Positions 1-5,154 of a stretch of DNA of 8,352 bases are shown piece after piece (position 1 is the stretch's first letter; every line of letters begins with the position of its first letter). Source of the DNA: an uncultured Verrucomicrobiales bacterium (GTDB lineage: Bacteria > Verrucomicrobiota > Verrucomicrobiia > Verrucomicrobiales > DEV007). The notes beneath the pieces are model-generated. The model did no database searches. It was not told the origin of the DNA and was given only the letters and a program-made list of their open reading frames with translations. The stretch spans positions 1 to 8,352 of the forward strand of contig CALCSP010000683.1 in the NCBI GenBank assembly GCA_937893785.1, in the 5' to 3' direction. The position numbers were made by a program, and so were the translations under genes.

Positions 1-262
1 CTCGGCCAACGCCATACTCTGAATATTGCGTGGCAATTTTCCGGATGTCATCAATCTGGTGGCGCTTTGCTTCCTGTAGCCCGACAACATCGGGCGCTTG
101 CTCCTTTAGCCACTGTCCAGCCATCTCTTTTCGTTTCGGCCAGGCATCTTTGCCATCACGCGGGTTGTCATAACGGACATTAAAAGTCAGGGCATCAATC
201 TCCTGTGCCTCCGAAACAGGAAGGATGCAGAAAAGACTAATAATCAAAAACAATACTTTCAT
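1..262 (-). CDS. Exported endonuclease/exonuclease/phosphatase (EEP) family protein, 3' part missing
   Basis: Only the first 87 codons are in the window; the gene runs off the left edge. Residues 1-19 form a typical signal peptide (MKVLFLIISLFCILPVSEA, with likely cleavage before QE), so the product is exported. The mature part begins with FNVRYDN (residues 27-33), followed by W41/R44 and DVVGLQEA (58-65). These match the N-terminal motifs of the EEP superfamily, where the Asn of 'FNvR' and the Glu of 'GLQE' hold the catalytic metal. Members hydrolyse phosphodiesters or phosphomonoesters in nucleic acids, sphingomyelin or inositol phosphates, and the substrate here cannot be told. The ATG start is supported by an upstream AGAAGG. 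It begins 34 bp after the GlcD-family gene on the same strand with no terminator between, so the two are probably co-transcribed. Family call is firm, function open. Confidence 0.85.
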   Translation of the reverse strand, partial: MKVLFLIISLFCILPVSEAQEIDALTFNVRYDNPRDGKDAWPKRKEMAGQWLKEQAPDVVGLQEAKRHQIDDIRKIATQYSEYGVGR

Positions 263-296
263 GCCTTCTGCATTCTGGCACATCCCAATGGCATGC

Positions 297-1673
297 TCAA
301 ACAAACTTCCCTGGGTTCAGGATGTCCTTGGGATCAAGCGCCACTTTCAGGCGCTGGTGTAGGTCGAGAGCGCCGCTATCAATGGCCCCGTCAAACCAGC
401 GTTTTTTGGCAATACCGATACCGTGCTCGCCGCTGATCCTGCCACCCAAGCGGATGACTTCCCTGAAAAGACAATCAAGGGCCTCATCGGAACGGACACG
501 AACCACAGGATCATCAATACCATCCACCATGATATTCACATGAATATTGCCGTCCCCTGCGTGCCCAAAACAAGCAATCGGCATCCCGCATTGCTGCTGC
601 AATTGCTCACAGAAGGCCACCAACTCCACCAGTTTCCCTCGTGGCACCACAATATCCTCATTGAGTTTCGTTAGGCCAGTAGCACGCAGGCTATAGCTAA
701 AAGCCCGGCGTATTTCCCAGATAGCCTCACACCCGGCCTCATTCTCCGCAGTTTCAAGGGTAAGACAGCCAAGGTCATTGAGCAATGAACCTACTGCACG
801 AATCTCAGAATTGACTGATTCCGCCTGCCCGTCAATCTCGACCAAGAGGTGGGACTGCCCCTCGGGAATGAGCCCTGAGCCGACATGGTCACGGGCTGCG
901 TTGAGAGTAAACTTATCAGAAATTTCCAGTGCCGCGGGCAGGAACCCTCCACCAAGAACAGCTTGGACAGCCGCCGCTGCGTCCGCAAAGGATTGAAAGC
1001 TTGCTGATAACATCGCCCGCGCGGGGGGGTGTGGAATGATGCGGCAGGTAATTTCTGTCACGATGCCCAGTAAACCCTCTGATCCAACAAACATTCCTAT
1101 TAGGTCAAAACCGGTCTTGTCTTTGTGACAACGCCCACCCAATCTGGCCACACTCCCATCAGCAAGCACCACCTCAAGGCCAAGGATATAGTGGCGCGTA
1201 ACTCCATATTTCAGGCAATGAGGACCACCGGCATTAGTGGCAACATTACCTCCGATGCTGCATTCCTTCAGACTGGCAGGGTCAGGAGGATAAAACCATC
1301 CCTGTTTGCGCACAGCTTCCTGCAAATCACCTGTAATCACGCCTGGCTCTACGATGGCCACCCCATCATCGGTATTGATCTCACGGATGGCATTCATTCT
1401 AGCAACAGAGATCACAATGCCACCCTTGACCGGAACCGCCCCTCCCACATATCCAGCCCCCGCACCCCGCGTCGTCACAGCCACCTCCTGTTGAGAAGCA
1501 AATTCCATAACAGCCACCACATCGGCCGTGGATTCAGCAAACACCACCACGTCGGGTGGATGCCCAACCAACCACTTATCAATGCTGTGCTCCTCGATGA
1601 CGGAACCTGCAGTGGAAACCTTGTCCGTCCCCACCAGATCTATCAGCAATTGCACTAGTTTGTCGCTGTCCAT
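297..1673 (-). CDS. FAD-linked 2-hydroxyacid oxidase/dehydrogenase, GlcD / D-lactate dehydrogenase family
   Basis: A complete 458-residue flavoprotein of normal length for GlcD-type enzymes, which oxidise glycolate, D-lactate or similar 2-hydroxyacids to 2-oxoacids. The N-terminal half is a PCMH-type FAD domain: the pyrophosphate loop RGAGAGYVGGAVP at 69-81, PPDPAS at 129-134, CSIGGNVATNAGGP at 138-151 and GSEGLLGIVTE at 197-207. The C-terminal half is the FAD-oxidase C domain: NED at 338-340, GHAGDGNIHVN at 370-380 (H371 and H378), GEHGIG at 415-420 (E416) and DPKDILNPGK at 447-456. The two His and the Glu are the expected substrate/metal-site ligands. There is no Fe-S or GlcE/GlcF partner nearby and no C-terminal ferredoxin fusion, so the electron acceptor and exact substrate are unknown. 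It lies 20 bp after the dgkA-like gene, probably in one operon. No Shine-Dalgarno is visible, and the start overlaps a five-codon mini-ORF stop (TGATG). Confidence 0.93.
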   Translation of the reverse strand: MDSDKLVQLLIDLVGTDKVSTAGSVIEEHSIDKWLVGHPPDVVVFAESTADVVAVMEFASQQEVAVTTRGAGAGYVGGAVPVKGGIVISVARMNAIREINTDDGVAIVEPGVITGDLQEAVRKQGWFYPPDPASLKECSIGGNVATNAGGPHCLKYGVTRHYILGLEVVLADGSVARLGGRCHKDKTGFDLIGMFVGSEGLLGIVTEITCRIIPHPPARAMLSASFQSFADAAAAVQAVLGGGFLPAALEISDKFTLNAARDHVGSGLIPEGQSHLLVEIDGQAESVNSEIRAVGSLLNDLGCLTLETAENEAGCEAIWEIRRAFSYSLRATGLTKLNEDIVVPRGKLVELVAFCEQLQQQCGMPIACFGHAGDGNIHVNIMVDGIDDPVVRVRSDEALDCLFREVIRLGGRISGEHGIGIAKKRWFDGAIDSGALDLHQRLKVALDPKDILNPGKFV

Positions 1674-1693
1674 CAGGCAAGTTTAAACATAAA

Positions 1694-2044
1694 TTAAAGC
1701 CACGGTAAGTCGGCAAGTTTCGGTATAAAAATAATAAGCCCTATGCCCACCGCCGCAATTGCCGTAATGAGGACCGCCCCTGCGGCTACATCCTTCGCCC
1801 AGCCAACCATCGAATGTTGACCGGGATGCACAACATCAGCAAGTAGTTCCAGCGCAGTGTTGAATGCTTCAGCAGCCATAACCACGCCCGATGCCAGAAA
1901 AATCAGGGACCACTCAACAAGTGAAATACCAAAGATGATCCCACAGGCCCCTGTCAGCACAAAAAAAATAAGGTGTATTCGTGCATTGCGCTGGGTGGAA
2001 AAGAGAACAGCAAGGCCACGGAAAGCGCAGAGGAATGATTTCAT
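1694..2044 (-). CDS. dgkA: Diacylglycerol kinase / undecaprenol kinase family integral membrane protein
   Basis: A 116-residue protein, typical in size for the small prokaryotic DgkA family, which phosphorylates diacylglycerol or undecaprenol at the inner membrane using ATP. It opens with an amphipathic segment and TQRNARIHL (17-25), resembling the conserved 'E.N.riHl'. Three hydrophobic spans follow, at about 24-41, 44-62 and 86-108. The signature AEAFNTALELLADVV (58-72) carries the active-site Glu and Asn, and KDVAAGAVL (84-92) matches the second conserved motif. The general layout is nearer the Gram-positive undecaprenol-kinase branch, but that cannot be settled from sequence alone. The ATG has no obvious Shine-Dalgarno upstream. 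It follows the fabV terminator and appears to be the first gene of a transcript continuing into the GlcD-family and EEP genes; I see no convincing promoter in the 89-bp gap. Confidence 0.92.
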   Translation of the reverse strand: MKSFLCAFRGLAVLFSTQRNARIHLIFFVLTGACGIIFGISLVEWSLIFLASGVVMAAEAFNTALELLADVVHPGQHSMVGWAKDVAAGAVLITAIAAVGIGLIIFIPKLADLPWL

Positions 2045-2079
2045 GGTGCTGGAAAATTGCGGGAGATTAGTTGTTTCAT

Positions 2080-2107
2080 AAAAAACGAAGCCATTGCAGA
2101 GAATGGC
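2080..2107 (-). terminator. Intrinsic terminator after fabV
   Basis: Read on the minus strand, the 89-bp gap after the fabV stop contains GCCATT-CTCTGC-AATGGC, a perfect 6-bp stem with a 6-nt loop, followed by TTCG and then six T residues (plus-strand A run 2080-2085). It ends 26 nt or more after the fabV stop. The stem is short, so leakage into dgkA is possible. An overlapping weaker hairpin (2099-2113) would compete with it. Confidence 0.65.
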
Positions 2108-2133
2108 ATTCTCAAATCCTGTGAAACAAGTCC

Positions 2134-3321
2134 CTATTGTACCAAGTCCACGCTACGCATGGGATCATAATCAGCATCATAATCCACACCCGGTAGGCCA
2201 AAACCGAACAACTTCAGAAAATTATCCTGGTAGCCTTCAAAATCAGATAAATCACGCAGATTTTCGCTCGTGATCTGATCCCATGAAGCAGCGACGTGTG
2301 CCTGAATATCTTCCCGCATCTCGAGGTCATCGATGCGAATGCGTCCTGCCTCATCACATAAGGTTTCAGCACCTAGATGATCAGTAAACATTCTCTGGAT
2401 CTGCTCAATGCAATCCTCGTGCACTCCCTCTTCTTTCATCTTCTTGAACAGGATGGAAATGTAAAGAGGCACGACGGGAATCGCTGAACTAGCCTGCGTT
2501 ACCACTGCCTTATTAACCGAGACAAAGGCACGACCGCCTTTTGACTCAAGTTTACGTCGGATGCGCGCGCAACTCTGTTCAAGATGGTTTTTGGCCATGC
2601 CGATTGTCCCATCCCGGTAAATGGGCCAGGTCAACTCCGGTCCAATATAGGAGTAGGCAATGCTGGTTACCTCGTCGGCCAAAACCCCTGCCTCCATGAG
2701 TGCCTCAATCCATAACTCCCAGTCCTCACCACCCATCACCTTAACGGTGGCGGCAATTTCCTCCTCACTCGCAGAATCAATCACGACTTCGTCAACCAAT
2801 GCCTTGTCAGTATTGATATTTTTCTGGCTGTAGGGCTGCCCGATGGGCTTAAGACAAGACCGATAAACTTGCCCATCTTTGGGATCAGTCCGCCGAGGTG
2901 AAGCCAAGGAATACACCACACAGTCAATAGGCCCCATTGAAGCCTTAATCTCGCTAATCGCACGTTGCTTGACCTCATCTGAAAAAGCATCCCCATTGAT
3001 GCTTCTAGCATAGATTCCCTCAGCGACGGCGGCCGCTTCAAAAGCCGCACTGTTGTACCATCCAGCACTTGCCGTCTTACGCTCTGAGGGAGCTTTTTCG
3101 AAGAAAACCCCAAGTGTTGCCGCTCCTGCCGAAAAAGCCGGAACAATACGCGAAGCAAGCCCGTAACCCGTCGAGGCACCAATAACCAGGACATTCTTTG
3201 GGAGGTAATCGGGCAGTGGAGAAGACTTGACGTGATCAATCTGTTCCTGAACATGGGCCGCACAACCCGCTGGATGGGCCGTAGTGCAGATGAATCCGCG
3301 AATCTTTGGAGCAATTATCAT
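2134..3321 (-). CDS. fabV: NADH-dependent trans-2-enoyl-CoA/enoyl-ACP reductase FabV
   Basis: The product catalyses the last step of the fatty-acid elongation cycle, reducing trans-2-enoyl thioesters with NADH in the cytoplasm. The 395-residue protein starts MIIAPKIRGFICTTAHPAGC, the family's characteristic N-terminus. The nucleotide loop is GASTGYG (48-54), with FFE at 73-75, whose Glu at the end of strand beta-2 suggests NADH preference. The active site is Y235-RDGTIGMA-K244, the Y-x8-K spacing that separates FabV from FabI (Y-x6-K). T275 in VVTQASSAIP and the C-terminal EGYQDNFLKLFGFGLPGVDYD (362-382) are also family features. The frame is open for 30 more codons upstream to 3411, but I place the start at 3321 because GAGAGGAG lies just before that ATG and the family begins there. 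A longer start would run into the rnpB terminator. FabV enzymes are generally insensitive to triclosan. A terminator separates it from dgkA. Confidence 0.96.
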   Translation of the reverse strand: MIIAPKIRGFICTTAHPAGCAAHVQEQIDHVKSSPLPDYLPKNVLVIGASTGYGLASRIVPAFSAGAATLGVFFEKAPSERKTASAGWYNSAAFEAAAVAEGIYARSINGDAFSDEVKQRAISEIKASMGPIDCVVYSLASPRRTDPKDGQVYRSCLKPIGQPYSQKNINTDKALVDEVVIDSASEEEIAATVKVMGGEDWELWIEALMEAGVLADEVTSIAYSYIGPELTWPIYRDGTIGMAKNHLEQSCARIRRKLESKGGRAFVSVNKAVVTQASSAIPVVPLYISILFKKMKEEGVHEDCIEQIQRMFTDHLGAETLCDEAGRIRIDDLEMREDIQAHVAASWDQITSENLRDLSDFEGYQDNFLKLFGFGLPGVDYDADYDPMRSVDLVQ

Positions 3322-3323
3322 AA

Positions 3324-3331
3324 CTCCTCTC
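3324..3331 (-). promoter_or_regulatory. Shine-Dalgarno deciding the fabV start
   Basis: On the minus strand GAGAGGAG precedes the ATG at 3321 with a two-base gap from the last G. It is the strongest ribosome-binding site in the window. It supports the internal ATG over the longer reading that would begin at 3411. Confidence 0.75.
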
Positions 3332-3409
3332 AATAACGGACAATTACCGCTTGAGCAAGTGGTTGCGGACCGGGTGAGAATCAATCCTGAATTCGGTGCG
3401 TTTGCGGGC

Positions 3410-3446
3410 AAAAGCCGCCCCGGCCCGCGTCTCCGCGAACCGGGGC
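3410..3446 (-). terminator. Strong intrinsic terminator of rnpB
   Basis: Just past the rnpB 3' end, the minus strand holds a 13-bp stem (plus 3417-3429 with 3434-3446). In RNA it is GCCCCGGUUCGCG paired with CGCGGGCCGGGGC, including two U-G pairs, and it is capped by a GAGA tetraloop of the GNRA class. GGC and then four U residues follow (plus A run 3410-3413). The stem is very stable but the U-tract is short. It isolates rnpB from fabV, whose start is 89 bp downstream. Confidence 0.85.
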
Positions 3447-3454
3447 GTCATGAT

Positions 3455-3874
<420 letters not shown>

Positions 3875-3877
3875 GGG

Positions 3878-3905
3878 ATTATCGGTTGAAAAAATAATTT
3901 TTCAA
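3878..3905 (-). promoter_or_regulatory. Sigma70-type promoter of rnpB
   Basis: On the minus strand TTGAAA (plus 3900-3905) and GATAAT (plus 3878-3883) are separated by 16 bp. The -10 box ends three bases before the proposed 5' end of RNase P RNA at 3874. Transcription would therefore start at or within a few bases of the P1 helix, so little or no 5' trimming is needed. The -35 box and whole spacer lie inside a perfect palindrome. Confidence 0.7.
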
Positions 3906-3907
3906 CC
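3884..3907. repeat. Perfect inverted repeat covering the rnpB -35 box and spacer
   Basis: GGTTGAAAAA (3884-3893), ATAA, TTTTTCAACC (3898-3907): two perfect 10-bp arms around a 4-bp centre. It sits between the nitroreductase stop and rnpB. The AT-rich arms make it a poor intrinsic terminator. Its position exactly on the promoter suggests a protein-binding site or simply an unusual promoter geometry. Confidence 0.8.
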
Positions 3908-3921
3908 CACGAACTGCGGAG

Positions 3922-3944
3922 AAAAAATGGCGATATTCCCTCGC
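3922..3944 (-). terminator. Possible weak terminator after the nitroreductase gene
   Basis: On the minus strand GCGA-(7 nt)-TCGC is followed after two bases by six T residues (plus A run 3922-3927), 18 nt beyond the nitroreductase stop. The four-pair stem is marginal. It is listed because it is the only stem followed by a T run between that stop and the rnpB promoter. Confidence 0.35.
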
Positions 3945-3961
3945 GATCAAGAAAAGTCCGC

Positions 3962-4570
3962 TTACTTGCCCATGCTTTTAGAAACAATCCATTCGACCTT
4001 TTCTTGCACCGGCTGGCGACTGCTCACGGGCCAGTTCTCACCTTCCTTCAACCATCCCAAGTAAAAAAGGCCAAGGCAATAATCTTCATCCCGTAAACCG
4101 AGAAAATTTCGCATACCATCAGTATCCAAGATAGGTGGTGATGACCAAAACGCTCCCAACCCCGCAGCAGAGGCTGTCAGGTGCATGTTTTGTACAGCAC
4201 ATGCAACCGCCTCGATCTCCTCGGTAACGGGAATTTTTGGGTTATCCCCACGTCGCATGCAAATAGCGACAACCAACGGAGCCAGCAAGGGATTACGGCC
4301 CAGCTTCTCCCACTTGTCCTCTCGAAACTGATCCTCGGGAGTGTGCTCAGTATATAGGTCCTGTAATGTTTGAGCAAGTTCGCTGCGCTCACCCTCGGCA
4401 AACACCTTGAATCGCCAAGGCTCTGTAAAACCGTGCGTGGGAGCCCAGTTAGCATTCTCAAATAATTCATCGATTAGTTCCCGCGGAATTTCCAAATCAG
4501 CATCCATGACGGCGGGTTTCACGGTACGACGGTTACGTATGATTTCGCTGATGGGCAGAAGTTCGGGCAT
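3962..4570 (-). CDS. Nitroreductase-family FMN oxidoreductase
   Basis: A complete 202-residue protein of the nitroreductase fold: homodimeric flavoenzymes that use NAD(P)H to reduce nitro groups, quinones or other acceptors. The FMN phosphate-binding start RNRRTVKPA (12-20) is followed by ANWAPTHGFTEPWRF (40-54), the family's 'a.wAPs..n.qPwrF' segment with His in the middle, as in the YdjA-like subgroup. The core helix EAVACAVQNMHLTASAAGLGAFWSS is at 120-144, and the C-terminal strand LGLFYLGW at 166-173 matches the conserved 'gLG.lylGy'. The size fits the compact YdjA/TM1586-type branch rather than the longer NfsA/NfsB type. The physiological substrate is not predictable. It is transcribed divergently from the peroxiredoxin gene, hinting at shared redox-related control. 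No Shine-Dalgarno is visible before the ATG; the gene is followed by rnpB. Confidence 0.92.
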   Translation of the reverse strand: MPELLPISEIIRNRRTVKPAVMDADLEIPRELIDELFENANWAPTHGFTEPWRFKVFAEGERSELAQTLQDLYTEHTPEDQFREDKWEKLGRNPLLAPLVVAICMRRGDNPKIPVTEEIEAVACAVQNMHLTASAAGLGAFWSSPPILDTDGMRNFLGLRDEDYCLGLFYLGWLKEGENWPVSSRQPVQEKVEWIVSKSMGK

Positions 4571-4584
4571 GACAATTCAAAAGG

Positions 4585-4613
4585 TTGACCTTGTGTGTAA
4601 GGCTTCATATACT
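4585..4613 (+). promoter_or_regulatory. Sigma70-type promoter of the peroxiredoxin gene
   Basis: TTGACC (4585-4590) and TATACT (4608-4613) are separated by exactly 17 bp, a near-consensus housekeeping promoter. Transcription would begin near 4620, leaving a leader of roughly 28 nt. The leader has no Shine-Dalgarno before the ATG at 4648. Confidence 0.75.
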
Positions 4614-4634
4614 TGCCGCCCACCAAAAACTCAA
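4606..4634 (-). promoter_or_regulatory. Candidate promoter of the nitroreductase gene, overlapping the opposite promoter
   Basis: On the minus strand TTGAGT (plus 4629-4634) and TATATG (plus 4606-4611) are separated by 17 bp. The -10 match is imperfect because it lacks the final T. It shares CATATACT with the plus-strand -10 box, so the two polymerases could not occupy both promoters at once. Confidence 0.5.
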
Positions 4635-4647
4635 CCATCATCAATAA

Positions 4648-5139
4648 ATGCTTAATATCGGAGACAACGCACCGGATTTCAAACTAACGACCCTAAGCGC
4701 CGACGGTCCTGTTCATGTCAGTCTGTCAGACCACCGAGGTTCACCTGTTGTGCTGCTTTTTGTTCCAATGGCATTTACCGGTGTATGTACAAAGGAGCTT
4801 TGTAGCGTTACTGGCGAACTCTCAGAATACAATGATCTCGGTGCTAAGGTCATCGCAATCAGTGGTGACAATCCTTTCGCGCAGGCAGCATGGGCCGAAA
4901 AAGAAGGCATTGCAATAACCCTTGCTAGTGATTACGAACACGACGTAGCACGGGCTTACGGCATCAGCTATGAGAGTTTCCTCCCGGAAAAAAACCTCGA
5001 TATGGGAGGGGTTCCAAAGCGCTCAGCTTTTGTTATCGATGGTAATGGCATTATCCAGTATGCCGAAAGCAATGATAACCCGGGCGAGCTTCCTAATTTC
5101 TCGGACATCAAGGCCAAGCTCGGGGAGATGGCAGGCTGA
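4648..5139 (+). CDS. Peroxiredoxin (AhpC/TSA family, AhpE-like with a BCP-type second cysteine)
   Basis: A 163-residue thiol peroxidase that reduces H2O2, organic hydroperoxides or peroxynitrite in the cytoplasm; no signal peptide is present. The thioredoxin-fold active site is VPMAFTGVCTKELC (39-52). It fits PxxxTxxC, with P40, T44 and peroxidatic C47; the third conserved catalytic residue, Arg, is R125 in GVPKRSAFVID. The FTGVC form and overall length resemble the one-Cys AhpE group. C52, however, gives a C-x4-C spacing like that of BCP/PrxQ, where the second Cys resolves the sulfenic acid, so it may act as an atypical two-Cys enzyme. These are the only two cysteines in the protein. It has its own strong promoter, diverges from the nitroreductase and ends 15 bp from the convergent large gene. 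The start ATG gives the family's usual 'l.iGd.APdF' N-terminus. Confidence 0.95.
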   Translation: MLNIGDNAPDFKLTTLSADGPVHVSLSDHRGSPVVLLFVPMAFTGVCTKELCSVTGELSEYNDLGAKVIAISGDNPFAQAAWAEKEGIAITLASDYEHDVARAYGISYESFLPEKNLDMGGVPKRSAFVIDGNGIIQYAESNDNPGELPNFSDIKAKLGEMAG

Positions 5140-5154
5140 CCACTCCGTGGTTTA
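5139..5154. terminator. Short hairpin between convergent genes, possible weak bidirectional terminator
   Basis: ACCAC-TCC-GTGGT (5139-5151) followed by TT on the plus strand; read from the other side, the stem is followed only by TCAG. The stem has five pairs and a 3-nt loop and fills the 15-bp gap between the two convergent stop codons. It is weak as an intrinsic terminator, but nothing else is available in the gap. Confidence 0.35.

Noticed and set aside
1125..1658. A 177-codon open frame on the plus strand opposite the GlcD-family gene
   Set aside because: It is antisense to strongly conserved FAD-domain coding sequence, has no recognisable motifs and no ribosome-binding site; an accidental shadow frame.
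297..2044. A dedicated glycolate oxidase operon (glcDEF)
   Set aside because: The neighbours are a lipid kinase and an exported phosphatase-family protein; no GlcE or GlcF-like gene is in the window, so an operon-based glycolate call is not supported.
2781..3314. A 177-codon minus-strand frame inside fabV
   Set aside because: It is an alternative frame of fabV itself; the FabV frame holds all catalytic motifs over its full length.
3884..3907. The palindrome as intrinsic terminator of the nitroreductase gene
   Set aside because: The stem is mostly A-U and is followed by CGATAATCCC rather than a U-tract on the minus strand. Its overlap with the rnpB promoter is a better explanation.
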